DNA from: Streptomyces sp. NRRL F-5122
GTDB lineage: Bacteria > Actinomycetota > Actinomycetes > Streptomycetales > Streptomycetaceae
Assembly: GCF_001507435.1 (NCBI RefSeq)
Contig: NZ_LMWH01000261.1
Span: forward strand, 1 to 41,830
Direction: 5' to 3'
Length of the DNA stretch: 41,830 nucleotides
Part shown: positions 23,841 through 32,652 of the stretch, piece after piece
Position numbering within the stretch: the first letter of the stretch is position 1
How the letters are laid out: each line of letters begins with the position of its first letter
The notes under the pieces: generated by a model
The model's database searches: none
What the model was told of the DNA's origin: nothing
Seen by the model: only the letters and a program-made list of their open reading frames with translations
Position numbers and translations under genes: made by a program

Positions 23841-24461
23841 TCAGCCGATCGTCCTGCGCCACCTGGGACCGACCGACTCCCACTCCCGGTCCCATTCCTC
23901 CATCCGCCGGCGATCCAGCCGTCCGCGCGCGAACAGTCCGCACACCAGCATCCCGCCTGCGGCACAGGCCCCGACGAGCGAGCCGACGAGTCGGGCCTGC
24001 ACACGGGCCTGATCGTCACCGACCGGCTTGGCGACCAACTCGCCGCCACGGCTCGTCCACACGGTGACCGCGGTGCCCGCCCGCTGCCCCGGCTCGACCT
24101 TCGTCAGACCGGTGTGCGTGACTCCGGCGACGGTCCAGCTCACCTTGGCCCACACACTGCCGTCGCTGTACTCGGGGACCCCCTGCGGTGCCCTTGCCGC
24201 GTCCTCGACCTGAACGGCCTGCACCGGGTGCGCATGGGCGTTGCGCACGGCCACCGCGTGATCCGCCGCTCCGGCCGCCGTCCGTCCCGCCACCACTCCG
24301 GCCAGCAGGACGAACACCCAGGTCGCGAGCACGATCCACGCTTCCAGACGGTCGCTGCGACGGCGGAGCGGATTACGCCGCCACCGCCATGTCCACGCCC
24401 TTGCCCTCTCCTTCGCCCTTGCCTTCGCCCTCACCCTCCAACTGCGACGTGTCCTCGCCAT
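23841..24461 (-). CDS. Rv1733c-family membrane protein
   Basis: This 206-residue protein has the Rv1733c pattern: a basic N-terminus with WTWRWRRNPLRRRSDRLEAW, a membrane helix (about 42-64, IVLATWVFVLLAGVVAGRTA), an extracytoplasmic domain with VPEYSDGSVWAKVSWTVAGV, a second membrane helix (about 161-181, LVGSLVGACAAGGMLVCGLF) and a basic tail. Rv1733c belongs to the mycobacterial DosR dormancy regulon. The N-terminus is extended by an Arg/Lys/Ala-rich repeat (VRAKARAKERARAW). ATG 24461 is supported by AAGGTGA 7 bases upstream. It lies 81 bp downstream of a CBS-BON gene on the same strand, so they probably share a transcript. Confidence 0.85.
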   Translation of the reverse strand: MARTRRSWRVRAKARAKERARAWTWRWRRNPLRRRSDRLEAWIVLATWVFVLLAGVVAGRTAAGAADHAVAVRNAHAHPVQAVQVEDAARAPQGVPEYSDGSVWAKVSWTVAGVTHTGLTKVEPGQRAGTAVTVWTSRGGELVAKPVGDDQARVQARLVGSLVGACAAGGMLVCGLFARGRLDRRRMEEWDREWESVGPRWRRTIG

Positions 24462-24542
24462 GGGTCGTCACCTTCTTCCGCGGCTGCGGACCGTGACGTC
24501 TCCCGCCCGGATGCGGGGGACGCCCCTGCGGTGCGCGTCGGT

Positions 24543-25265
24543 TCACGTGATGCTTCCGGCTCTCCAGGGCCATCGAGCGGTGTCGCCCTCGGGGAGGTCG
24601 GGGTCCAGATCCGGTACTCGAGGCGGTCCCGCGAGCGCGCAGTCCACGTCCACCACGCCCTCGATGCCCAGAATGAGCCGGGAGACGACGGGGACGAGCG
24701 TGGTGTCCCGGACTCGGCCGGTGAGCCGTACGACGCCGTCGTGCACCTCCACCCGGACCGGCTCCAAGGGAGCGGGGAAGAGATGGGCGACGACCTCGTC
24801 CCGGATCTCCTCGGCGATGTCCTCGTCGTCCCGAAGGAACACCTTGAGCAGATCGGAGCGGCTGACGATGCCCAGCAGCGTGCCCTCGTCGCTCACCACG
24901 GGCAGCCGCTTGACCTTGGCCCGCGCCATGGTGCGGGCGGCCTGACCCAGGGTCTCGTTGGCACGGACGGTGACGGCCGGCGCGGTCATCAGCTCCTCCG
25001 CGGTCACGGCGCCGGCCTTCACCAGGTCGGACAGGCGGTCGAGGCGGTCGTAGCGGTCCGGATCGCCGCCGCGGAACTCTTCCTTCCGCAGCAGATCGGC
25101 CTCCGAGACGACGCCCACGACCCGGTTCTCCTCCCCCACGACCGGCAGCGCGCTGACGTTCCACTGCCGTATGGCCTTGACGATGTCCTTGAAGGTGGCG
25201 GTGCGGTCGAGCGCGACGACCCGCTGGGTCATCACATCGCTCACGAGGTGGGGAGTGCCGTGCAT
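24543..25265 (-). CDS. CBS-pair and BON domain protein (copy 2)
   Basis: This 240-residue protein has CBS 1 (DVMTQRVVALDRTATFKDIV ... VVGVVSEADLLRKEEF), CBS 2 (ELMTAPAVTVRANETLGQAA ... LGIVSRSDLLKVFL) and BON (VEVHDGVVRLTGRVRDTTLV ... VDVDCAL). A Pro/Asp-rich tail of about 25 residues is not found in the other two copies. ATG 25265 has GGAGGAC at a good distance. A dormancy-type box lies 76 bases upstream (25341-25354), and the Rv1733c-type gene is downstream on the same strand. Confidence 0.9.
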   Translation of the reverse strand: MHGTPHLVSDVMTQRVVALDRTATFKDIVKAIRQWNVSALPVVGEENRVVGVVSEADLLRKEEFRGGDPDRYDRLDRLSDLVKAGAVTAEELMTAPAVTVRANETLGQAARTMARAKVKRLPVVSDEGTLLGIVSRSDLLKVFLRDDEDIAEEIRDEVVAHLFPAPLEPVRVEVHDGVVRLTGRVRDTTLVPVVSRLILGIEGVVDVDCALAGPPRVPDLDPDLPEGDTARWPWRAGSIT

Positions 25266-25340
25266 GGTGTCCTCCGGTGGTGCTGGGCGGGGACAGGGTT
25301 ACGACACCTTCAGGGTGGATCACCGGCCGCAACTCTGCAT

Positions 25341-25354
25341 GGGCCGAGTGGCCC
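25341..25354. promoter_or_regulatory. Dormancy-type box upstream of CBS-BON copy 2
   Basis: GGGCCGAGTGGCCC differs from the perfect palindrome at one base and keeps the GGGnCnnnnGnCCC core. It lies 76 bases before the start at 25265. The rest of the 325-bp gap (25266-25590) holds no gene I can support. Confidence 0.5.
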
Positions 25355-25590
25355 TGCACCCTGTCCCGACCGGCTCTCGATCGGCGTATCGTGCCGCGAA
25401 GCGCCTGGTCAGCTGGGTGATGCGGGTCGTTCGGACGCCTTTGACGACGGATCTCGCGGGGCCGTGACCGCCCCGCCTCGCCACAGGTGTCACGACACGC
25501 CCGCGGACGGCACCGTCCGCGTCTGTCCGCCGTGGCCCGGGCGCGTCCGGGATCCGTAGCCGCAGAGCTGCCGCGGTGCCGTCGGTCCGC

Positions 25591-26031
25591 TCAGCGGGAC
25601 GGGTCGAGCCCGCGCAGAGTGCGGCCGCCCATCAGTGCCCGACCCGTCACCAGCTCGGGCTCGATGCGTACGAAGACCTCCTCCGGCGACGTCACCCAGG
25701 AGCGCGGTCCCGTCCGGGTCAGCCGCTCGCGTTCCACGGGATCGGTGACCACCGCGGCCGACCCGGTCACGACGACGCTCCAGCCCGAGTGCGCGACCGC
25801 GTCGACCTCGTCGGCCTCGAAGGCGACCACCGACCCGTCGATCGCGCGGACCAGCTCCGAGGCCGCCGATGTGCGCAGCAGCACCGCGCCGTCACCGTCG
25901 AGGCTGAAGTTGAGCGGAAGGACCGCGGGCAGCGCCTGGCGGGTGTGGACGATACGGCCGACCGGGACCTTCGCCAGCAGACGCAGGCACTCCTGGCGGT
26001 CGAGTTCACGGAAGCCGTCGTTCGGATACAT
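25591..26031 (-). CDS. Pyridoxamine 5'-phosphate oxidase-fold flavin-binding protein
   Basis: This 146-residue protein has the split-barrel PPOX fold: ELDRQECLRLLAKVPVGRIV, HTRQALPAVLPLNFSLDGDG, LLRTSAASELVRAIDGSVVA, SGWSVVVTGSAAVVTD and VFVRIEPELVTGRAL. The family binds FMN, F420 or haem; the cofactor is not evident. Several such genes belong to mycobacterial and streptomycete hypoxia regulons. It lies 72 bp downstream of the XRE-PPOX gene and is the last gene of the operon that begins with the alcohol dehydrogenase at 27870. ATG 26031 has only a weak ribosome site. Confidence 0.85.
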   Translation of the reverse strand: MYPNDGFRELDRQECLRLLAKVPVGRIVHTRQALPAVLPLNFSLDGDGAVLLRTSAASELVRAIDGSVVAFEADEVDAVAHSGWSVVVTGSAAVVTDPVERERLTRTGPRSWVTSPEEVFVRIEPELVTGRALMGGRTLRGLDPSR

Positions 26032-26103
26032 GAGTCAGTCCGTCTTTCGCCTGGGGCGGCGGCGCGGCCGTCGAGACCTCGTCCTCGGCGCTGCTCGGAG
26101 GCA

Positions 26104-26781
26104 TCAGGTCACGGTGATGCGCCGCCCGGTGATGGTGTCGGGGTCGATACGGATCCACAGGTCACGCTCTCCGCCCGCCCATGGGGCGCTGTACGCCTGC
26201 TCGTCCAGGCGCCGTATCTCTTCAGGGTCGGTCACGGTGTCGGCGTGGCCGCGCACCAGGACGCTCCAGCCCTGGCTGAACGCGGGGTCGATCCGGTCGA
26301 CCTCGAAGGCCACCCGGGCGCCCGCGACCCGGGACGTGGCGTGCTCGGGGGCGGTTCTGAAGACGATGGCTCCTGCGTCGACCCCGTAGTTCACGGGGAG
26401 GATCTCCGGCCCCGTGGCCGTGTCGACAGCGAGTCGCCCCACACCGTGCGTGGAGAGCAGGTCGTGACATTCCTCCGGGGTCAGCTCGGTGAACTGCGGG
26501 TGCCGCCCCGCCTGTCCCAGACCGGGCGGCAGATCGACGTCGCCGCCGGTCAGCTCGAGCACCGTGGTCTCGAGCGCGCCGGCCAGACTGAGGAGGCTGC
26601 TCATACCCGGCGCGGCGGTCGGCTGCGACTCCAGGTACTGGAGGTAGCTGGGTGCCATGCCCGCCCGGTTGGCGGTCTCCTCCAGGGACAGTCCGAGTTC
26701 TTCGCGTCGCAGAGCGATCCGGCGTCCGAGGTTGCCCGCGGGATGGCCCGCCACCGTGCCCGACGGTCCCCGTGCGGCCAT
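26104..26781 (-). CDS. XRE-type helix-turn-helix fused to PPOX domain
   Basis: This 225-residue protein joins two domains. Residues about 17-80 form an XRE/Cro-type HTH (LGRRIALRREELGLSLEETA, NRAGMAPSYLQYLE, LSLAGALETTVLELTGG). Residues about 95-225 form a PPOX split barrel (LTPEECHDLLSTHGVGRLAV, ILPVNYGVDAGAIVFRT, GWSVLVRGHADTVTD, LWIRIDPDTITGR). The second half is paralogous to the next gene's product. A flavin- or haem-binding domain on a DNA-binding head suggests a redox- or ligand-responsive repressor, but this is inference. It starts 6 bp after the alcohol dehydrogenase stop, so translation is probably coupled. Confidence 0.85.
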   Translation of the reverse strand: MAARGPSGTVAGHPAGNLGRRIALRREELGLSLEETANRAGMAPSYLQYLESQPTAAPGMSSLLSLAGALETTVLELTGGDVDLPPGLGQAGRHPQFTELTPEECHDLLSTHGVGRLAVDTATGPEILPVNYGVDAGAIVFRTAPEHATSRVAGARVAFEVDRIDPAFSQGWSVLVRGHADTVTDPEEIRRLDEQAYSAPWAGGERDLWIRIDPDTITGRRITVT

Positions 26782-26787
26782 GGTCCG

Positions 26788-27870
26788 TCACATCCTCTCT
26801 CCGGCCGCCCGGACGGCGACCACCTCGTGCTGCTGACCGCCCAGTACCACCTTGAGGGCACCGGTGTCGGCGCCCCGGCCGAAGACGTCGTACGCCTCCT
26901 CCATCCGGTCCAGCGGGAAGGTGTGCGTGACCAGGGCGGAGGTGGGCAGCCGGCCGGCGGCCGCCATCTTCAGCAGGGTGGCCGTGGAGTAGGTGTCGAC
27001 CACCCCCATGGTGATCGTCACGTTCTTGATCCACAGATCCTCGAGGTGCAACGTGACGGGCTTGCCGTGCACACCGACGTTGGCCACGTGTCCGCCGGGC
27101 CGCACCATGCGGGTGCACAACTCGAAGCTCTCCGGAGCGCCGACCGCCTCTATGGCCACGTCGGCGCCCAGACCGTCGGTGAGGTCGGCGACCAGTTGCT
27201 CGGGGGCCTCCCCGGGATCCGCCACGGCGTCGGCACCCAGGCACTTGGCCGCCGCCAGCCGGGTGCCGGCGATGTCCACGGCGATGACACGTTCGGGGGC
27301 GAACAGCCGGGCCGTGGCGATCGCGGCGAGCCCGACGGGACCGGCCCCCACGACGGCGACGGTGTCACCCGGCCGCACATGCCCGTTCATGACACCCACC
27401 TCGTAGGCGGTGGGGAAGATGTCCGCGAGCAGTACGGCGTCCTTGCTGTCCACCGTGCCGGGCAGGGCGTGCACCGACAGGTCGGCATAGGGGACGCGCA
27501 CGTATTCGGCCTGCGTACCGTCGATCACATGGCCGAGGATCCAGCCTCCGCCGCCGCGGCACTGGCCGTACGTCCTCTCCCAGCAGTAACCGCACCGGCC
27601 GCAGGCGGTGATGCAGGAGACCAGGACGCGGTCCCCGGGCTGCACGGTGTGCACGTCACGGCCCGTCTCGACTATCTCGCCGACCGCCTCGTGCCCGAGG
27701 ACCGTGCCGGGGCGCACCTCGGGCACATCGCCCTTCAGGATGTGCAGGTCCGTGCCGCAGACGGTGGCGGTGTCGACGCGGACGATGGCGTCGGTCGACT
27801 CCTTGATGTCGGGGTCCGGCACCTCCTCCCAGGCGGAACGTCCCGGGCTGTGGAAGACGAAGCCCTTCAT
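26788..27870 (-). CDS. Zinc-dependent medium-chain alcohol dehydrogenase
   Basis: This 360-residue cytosolic enzyme has the MDR layout. Catalytic zinc ligands lie in TVCGTDLHILKG and VLGHEAVGEIVETG. The structural-zinc Cys set is in CGRCGYCWERTYGQC (C-x2-C-x2-C-x7-C). The Rossmann motif is VAVVGAGPVGLAAIATARL, with VIAVDIAGTR next, which suggests NAD preference from the acidic residue. The best-known relatives oxidise or reduce short alcohols and aldehydes. ATG 27870 has GGAAGGAAGG about 7 bases upstream. It is the first gene of an operon with XRE-PPOX and PPOX, and a perfect dormancy-type box lies 133 bases upstream (28003-28016). Confidence 0.9.
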   Translation of the reverse strand: MKGFVFHSPGRSAWEEVPDPDIKESTDAIVRVDTATVCGTDLHILKGDVPEVRPGTVLGHEAVGEIVETGRDVHTVQPGDRVLVSCITACGRCGYCWERTYGQCRGGGGWILGHVIDGTQAEYVRVPYADLSVHALPGTVDSKDAVLLADIFPTAYEVGVMNGHVRPGDTVAVVGAGPVGLAAIATARLFAPERVIAVDIAGTRLAAAKCLGADAVADPGEAPEQLVADLTDGLGADVAIEAVGAPESFELCTRMVRPGGHVANVGVHGKPVTLHLEDLWIKNVTITMGVVDTYSTATLLKMAAAGRLPTSALVTHTFPLDRMEEAYDVFGRGADTGALKVVLGGQQHEVVAVRAAGERM

Positions 27871-28002
27871 GTCGAACCTTCCTTCCTCTCCCCGGGTCGC
27901 AGTGCCGGGGACTGTCTGGAAGCCGGAACGGCGCGGGCGACCGGCACGGCGCCGGTGTCGCCCGGCAGATCCAGCTTGTTCCGGCCCTCCGGGGATCCGC
28001 TT

Positions 28003-28016
28003 GGGCCGGTCGGCCC
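28003..28016. promoter_or_regulatory. Dormancy-type box upstream of alcohol dehydrogenase
   Basis: GGGCCGGTCGGCCC, perfect 6-bp arms, lies 133 bases before the start at 27870. It is identical in all 14 bases to the boxes at 22006 and 33730. Confidence 0.65.
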
Positions 28017-28164
28017 TCATCAGGCGCCGGACGGGACCGTTCCGGGCGGGGCACTTGCCGGCTCAGGGCCGGGGCGCCGGGCGGGTGGCTTCCGGTCGGC
28101 ACCGGCGTCTCCTCGACGTGCGAGACGCCGGTCCGGGTGTGCTGCGACCGGGCGGACGCGGACC

Positions 28165-28545
28165 ATGAGCGATCACGCCGGTCGCCGCTTGTCCGCCCTG
28201 CTGCCCGACGCCGACGGCCACGACGACGTCACCCTCCTGCTCACGCAGTTGCCCGCGGCGCCACTGGCCACGGCCTCGACCGACCTCCCCGCCGAACCCG
28301 AGTCCGTGGCCGTGGGCCGCGACTCCTGGACAGGACACTCGGTATGCGGGGGTGCAACGGCGCGACGGTCGACGCGCGGCTGCTGCTCTCCGAGAGGCTC
28401 ACCAACGCCGTGCAGCACGCGCAGGGTCCGATCGGCGTGCATGTGTGCCGCACGGACACCGATCTCACCGTCGAGATCAGCGACCGCAGCCCGCACCTGC
28501 CCCAGACGCACCTCGCGGCGGACGACGACGAGTCAGGACGCCCAG
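28165..28545 (+). pseudogene. Relic of a SpoIIE/HATPase regulator
   Basis: The piece begins with the end of a SpoIIE phosphatase domain (LSALLPDADGHDDVTLLLTQ, LPAEPESVAVGRD). The frame then shifts near 28325, and the HATPase domain continues in another frame (RTLGMRGCNGATVDARLLLS, ERLTNAVQHAQGPIGVHVCR, DLTVEISDRSPHLPQ). It breaks off at about 28545, where the convergent phosphoketolase gene ends, so the final GRGL..V segment is missing. The front of the gene (sensor and most of the phosphatase domain) is also absent. The N-box LLLSERLTNAVQHA is still canonical, which indicates fairly recent decay. Confidence 0.7.
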
Positions 28546-30914
28546 CTCCAGTCGGCGACCTCCGGCAGGTCCGTGCCGTGTTCGCGGATCCATGCGTGGT
28601 GGCGGGCGCGGACGTCAACCATCTGCTGACGTACGCCGGCGGCCCGCACGGCCAGTCCGGGCACGCGGTCGATGACATCCATGACCAGTCGGTAGCGGTC
28701 CAGGTCGTTGCGGACCACCATGTCGAACGGCGTGGTCGTGGTCCCCGACTCCCGGTACCCACGCACATGCAGGTTGCCGTGGCCGTGCCGGCGGTAGGCG
28801 AGCCGGTGAACCAGCCACGGATAGCCGTGGTAGGCGAAGATGACGGGCTTGTCGGCGGTGAAGAGGCCGTTGTACTCGAAGTCCGTCATGCCGTGCGGGT
28901 GTTCCTCCTGCGGCAGCAGCCGGGTCATGTCGACCACGTTGACGACGCGCACGGCCAGCTGGGGCAGGTGGCGGCGCAGCAACTGCGCCGCGGCCAGCAC
29001 CTCCTGGGTCGGAACGTCGCCCGCGCAGGCGAGGACCACGTCCGGCTCGGAGCCGTTCTCGGTGCCCGCCCACTCCCAGATGCCGGCGCCGCGCGCGCAG
29101 TGGACGCGGGCCTGGTCCATGGAGAGCCAGTCGAAGCACGGCTGCTTGCCCGCCACGATGACGTTGACGTAGTCGCGGCTGCGCAGGGCGTGGTCCGCCA
29201 CCGACAGAAGGGTGTTGGCGTCCGGCGGGAGATAGACGCGGACGACCTGCGGGCTCTTGTTGAGGACGTGGTCGACGAAGCCCGGGTCCTGGTGGGAGAA
29301 GCCGTTGTGGTCCTGGCGCCACACATGGGACGTCAACAGGTAGTTGAGGGAGGCGACGGGCGCGCGCCAGTTCAGCTCGCGCGATGTCTTCAGCCACTTG
29401 ATGTGCTGGTTCACCATCGAGTCGACGATGTGCACGAAAGCCTCGTAGCAGGAGAACAGGCCGTGCCGTCCGGTGAGCAGATAGCCCTCCAGCCAGCCCT
29501 GGCACAGATGCTCGGAGAGGATCTCCATCACCCGGCCGTGCCGGTCCAGGTGCTCGTCCACCGGGAGCACCTCGGCCTGCCATGCCTTGCCGCTGGCGCC
29601 GAAGACGGCATCCAGCCGGTTGGAGGCCGTCTCGTCGGGCCCGACCAGGCGGAAGTCGCGGCGCGCCGTGGTGTCCTTCATGATCTGTTCGAGCAGGCCG
29701 CCCAGGACGCGGGTGGGTTCGTGCAGGGTCGCGCCGGGCTTGTCGACGGGCACCGCGAAGTCGTCCAGGGAGGCGATCGGGAGTTCACGCACGAGCAGCC
29801 CGCCGTTGGCGTACGGGGTGGCGCCCAGCCGCCGCGCTCCGTCGGGCACGCAGGCCAGCACGTCGGCAGACGGCCGGCCGTCGGTGTCGAAGAGTTCCTC
29901 GGGCCGGTACGACCGCAGCCAGGCCTCCAGCTGCCGCAGGTGCTGCGGGTTCTCGCGGACGCCCGCCAGCGGGACCTGGTGCGCCCGCCAGGTGCCTTCG
30001 ACGGGCACGCCGTCCACCTCGGCCGGCCCGGTCCATCCCTTCGGGGTGCGCAGCACGATCATCGGCCAGTGGGGTCGCTGCGTGACGTCCTCCTCGCGCG
30101 CCGTGCGCTGCAGCAGTGCGATGCGGTCGAGCGCCTCGTCGAAGGCCTGCGCCAGCGCGCGATGGACCTGGACGGGGTCGTCACCGGCGACGGTGATGGG
30201 TTCGTGCCCGTATCCCCGCAGCAGCTCGCCGAGTTCGGGCTCCGGGAGCCGGGAGAGCACGGTCGGGTTCGCGATCTTGTAACCGTTGAGGTGAAGGATC
30301 GGCAGGACCGCGCCGTCGTGCACCGGGTCGAGGAACTTGTTGGAGTGCCAGGACGCGGCCAGCGGCCCGGTCTCCGCCTCTCCGTCACCGATCACACAGG
30401 CGACCAGCAGGTTCGGATGATCGAACGCGGCGCCGTAGGCGTGTGCGAGGGAGTAGCCGAGTTCACCGCCCTCGTGGATCGAGCCGGGCACCTCGGGTGC
30501 GACATGACTGGGTACTCCGCCCGGGAACGAGAACTGCCGGAACAGCCTCTCCATCCCCCGGGCGTCCCGTGTCACGTCCGGATAGGTCTCGCTGTAGCTG
30601 CCTTCGAGCCAGGAGTTGGCGAGTACCGAGGGCCCGCCGTGTCCGGGCCCCCATACGCACAGGGCGTCGATGCCGCGCGCCTTGATGACCCGGTTGAGGT
30701 GGGTGTGGACGAGGTTGAGCCCGGGCGAGGTGCCCCAGTGGCCGAGCAGCCGCGGTTTGATGTGCTCGGGCTTCAGGGGTTCGGTCAGCAACGGGTTGGA
30801 CATGAGGTAGATCTGTCCCGCGGCGAGGTAGTTGGCGGCCCGCCAGTGGGCGTCGAGCGCACGCAGTTCCTCGTCGGTCGGTGCGGTGCCGTGGTGCTGT
30901 GCGGCCTCGGGCAT
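28533..30914 (-). CDS. xfp: Phosphoketolase (xylulose-5-P/fructose-6-P)
   Basis: This 793-residue thiamine-diphosphate enzyme splits xylulose-5-P (and often fructose-6-P) with phosphate to acetyl-phosphate plus glyceraldehyde-3-P or erythrose-4-P. Seen: [40 protein letters not shown], the ThDP motif [20 protein letters not shown] (from about residue 176), [30 protein letters not shown] and the C-terminal [16 protein letters not shown]. The length is normal for the family. ATG 30914 has GTGGAG 6 bases upstream; GTG 30926 overlaps that site. The box nearest upstream (31407) lies beyond a decayed Usp gene on the same strand, which suggests a former Usp-xfp operon. Acetyl-phosphate can yield ATP without respiration. 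Confidence 0.95.
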   Translation of the reverse strand: MPEAAQHHGTAPTDEELRALDAHWRAANYLAAGQIYLMSNPLLTEPLKPEHIKPRLLGHWGTSPGLNLVHTHLNRVIKARGIDALCVWGPGHGGPSVLANSWLEGSYSETYPDVTRDARGMERLFRQFSFPGGVPSHVAPEVPGSIHEGGELGYSLAHAYGAAFDHPNLLVACVIGDGEAETGPLAASWHSNKFLDPVHDGAVLPILHLNGYKIANPTVLSRLPEPELGELLRGYGHEPITVAGDDPVQVHRALAQAFDEALDRIALLQRTAREEDVTQRPHWPMIVLRTPKGWTGPAEVDGVPVEGTWRAHQVPLAGVRENPQHLRQLEAWLRSYRPEELFDTDGRPSADVLACVPDGARRLGATPYANGGLLVRELPIASLDDFAVPVDKPGATLHEPTRVLGGLLEQIMKDTTARRDFRLVGPDETASNRLDAVFGASGKAWQAEVLPVDEHLDRHGRVMEILSEHLCQGWLEGYLLTGRHGLFSCYEAFVHIVDSMVNQHIKWLKTSRELNWRAPVASLNYLLTSHVWRQDHNGFSHQDPGFVDHVLNKSPQVVRVYLPPDANTLLSVADHALRSRDYVNVIVAGKQPCFDWLSMDQARVHCARGAGIWEWAGTENGSEPDVVLACAGDVPTQEVLAAAQLLRRHLPQLAVRVVNVVDMTRLLPQEEHPHGMTDFEYNGLFTADKPVIFAYHGYPWLVHRLAYRRHGHGNLHVRGYRESGTTTTPFDMVVRNDLDRYRLVMDVIDRVPGLAVRAAGVRQQMVDVRARHHAWIREHGTDLPEVADWSWAS

Positions 30915-30995
30915 GGGTGACTCCACGGGTCGTCGACGGTGCTCATCGGGGCGGCGGGTCCGCCACGGTGGGTGCGGGTTGCTGCGGACTGCCGG

Positions 30996-31309
30996 TCACG
31001 CTCTTCGGGCAACGACGGCGACCGGGCTGCCGCGGCACCGGCAGGGCACGGGGGTCCGGTTCGTGCTCGTCGGGCGCCTGCCTCGCGGCGTGTACCGGTA
31101 CCGCGTGTGCGAGAGTGGCGCGTACGACGCGACCGGCCGGGAAGCGACGCCGCTCGTCGTCCCGGTGCCGAGGACCAGCGGTTCGGCCGCCTTCGCCGGA
31201 TCCGCGGGTGCCGCGTCCGGACCGCAGTTCCGGTACCCGGTGCCCACTTCACCTCCGCGGCGGCCCGGGTCTCGGCCGTTGTGTCGAGGCCGACGACGGG
31301 GCGGGGCAT
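30996..31309 (-). pseudogene. Relic of a universal stress protein gene
   Basis: An ATG at 31309 with the perfect ribosome site AGGAGGTGGACACC starts MPRPVVGLDTTAETRAAAE, the usual Usp opening, then loses similarity. In another frame LVLGTGTTSGVASRPV and, just before the stop at 30996, SPVAVVARRA resemble the ATP-loop strand and the last strand of a Usp domain. Only about 100 codons remain of about 290. The ribosome site is nearly the same as that of the intact Usp gene at 32480, and a perfect dormancy-type box stands 97 bases upstream. The 5' signals are much better preserved than the coding part. Confidence 0.5.
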
Positions 31310-31406
31310 GGTGTCCACCTCCTGGTCGTGGTTCCCGGTCCCGGTGTCCGATTCCAGCGTCGTGGCGCCAGGGGAAGGCGGGGCAGGGGCCGCAGGTCCC
31401 GAACCG

Positions 31407-31420
31407 GGGCCGATCGGCCC
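31407..31420. promoter_or_regulatory. Dormancy-type box upstream of the Usp relic and xfp
   Basis: GGGCCGATCGGCCC is a perfect palindrome across all 14 bases. It lies 97 bases before the relic start at 31309 and 492 bases before xfp. Confidence 0.65.
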
Positions 31421-31571
31421 ATGAGCCGCCGCCCCGAGCAAGGCGGACGTGCGGACGTGCGGCGGGTGGTCCTGCCGGCAGCGTCGGCGGACCCGACCAT
31501 CGATGTGCGGTCGCGGCGCACGGGCCGAGCGCGGGCGACCGCGTCGTGGTCCGTACGGACCGGGGCGCGGT

Positions 31572-32480
31572 TCAGGAGTGCGGGACGACGGCGACCGGGC
31601 AGCGGGCGTGGTGGAGCAGGGCATGGGTCACGGAACCGAGCTGCGTGCAGAGCCTGGTGTCCCGAGTACGGCGCCCCACGACCACGAGGGAGGCATGGGC
31701 GGACTCCCGCACCAGCTCCGCTGCGGGCCGCCCCGCGGTGACGGTCTCGGACAACGTGACACCCGCGCACTTCTCCGCCCAGGGGCGCAGCATCGCCGCC
31801 ATCAGGTCCTCTTCGTCGGCGAGCAGCTCCGTGTCGTGCCCCGCGCCGGAGCGTCCTTCGGCGGCGTTGTCCAGCGCGGCACCGAGGGCGTGGACCACGC
31901 GCAGCGACGCCCCGCGGCGCCGGGCGGCGTCGAAGGCGAACGCGATCAGTTCGTCGCAGGGGTGCCGGGTGTCCATCCCGAGGACGACGTCGCGGTACGG
32001 GGTCTCGGGTATCTCCTCGGGAGAGACGCCGTCCAGGGCCGGCAGATGCTCGTCGGTGCACGCCTCGAGGGCTCTGACGAGCACGACGGGGCCAGGGGAC
32101 CTGGCGACGACACGCTGGGACACCGACCCCATCACGAACCCCGCGGCACGGCCGAGGCCACGGGACCCAAGTACGAGCAACTCCGCGCCCTCGGCCTCCC
32201 CGAGCAGCACCGTGACCGGGGAGTCGGGCACCAGCAGATCCTCCACCGGCAGTCCCGGATGCGCGGCACGAACACTGCGGACCACCCGCTCCAGGGTCTG
32301 CTCCGCCCGGTCCCGCGGGCCGGGTTCCACGGCCGCGGACGGCGCAGGCGACACCGGCCACTCACCGGCGTGCACGAGGCGGAGCGCGGCACCACGACGC
32401 AGCGCTTCCCGGGCCGCCCAGTGGGCGGCCGCCAGGCTCTCGTCGGTCTCGTCGACTCCCGCGGTGACGTGCCGAACCAT
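31572..32480 (-). CDS. Universal stress protein, tandem Usp domains (second copy)
   Basis: This 302-residue protein has two Usp domains. Domain 1 opens HVTAGVDETDESLAAAHWAA and has the intact ATP motif GSRGLGRAAGFVMGSVSQRV with PVVLVRA. Domain 2 starts YRDVVLGMDTRHPCDELIAF and ends VVVGRRTRDTRLCTQLGSV with ARCPVAVVPHS; the second motif lacks one Gly (GRRT). It resembles the Usp at 20955 in layout but has a different linker. ATG 32480 has the textbook ribosome site AGGAGGTG. A perfect palindrome box (32639) lies 159 bases upstream, shared with the divergent CBS-BON copy 3. Confidence 0.92.
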   Translation of the reverse strand: MVRHVTAGVDETDESLAAAHWAAREALRRGAALRLVHAGEWPVSPAPSAAVEPGPRDRAEQTLERVVRSVRAAHPGLPVEDLLVPDSPVTVLLGEAEGAELLVLGSRGLGRAAGFVMGSVSQRVVARSPGPVVLVRALEACTDEHLPALDGVSPEEIPETPYRDVVLGMDTRHPCDELIAFAFDAARRRGASLRVVHALGAALDNAAEGRSGAGHDTELLADEEDLMAAMLRPWAEKCAGVTLSETVTAGRPAAELVRESAHASLVVVGRRTRDTRLCTQLGSVTHALLHHARCPVAVVPHS

Positions 32481-32638
32481 GGTCCGCACCTCCTGCGTCC
32501 AAGATGTTCCGCTCTTGCCCTCGAGCCTCCCGTGCGTACGGCCCGTGCCCGGTGCGCCGGTCCATGCCCGATCCGCCGGGACCGGGCCCGTCGTCCGCGG
32601 CGGCGAGGTCCGTCCGCGGTGCCGAACAGCCGGGCCCG

Positions 32639-32652
32639 GGGCCGGGCGGCCC
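32639..32652. promoter_or_regulatory. Dormancy-type box between Usp and CBS-BON copy 3
   Basis: GGGCCGGGCGGCCC has perfect 6-bp arms (centre GG). It lies 159 bases from the Usp start (32480) and 235 bases from the CBS-BON start (32888), which are divergent, so one site could serve both. Confidence 0.55.

Noticed and set aside
25576..28629. A 1,017-codon plus-strand open frame, and similar ones at 28137-30920, 18653-21067 and 15369-17297 (minus)
   Set aside because: They lie opposite well-recognised genes (alcohol dehydrogenase, phosphoketolase, GH65, transhydrogenase) and have no protein-like composition.
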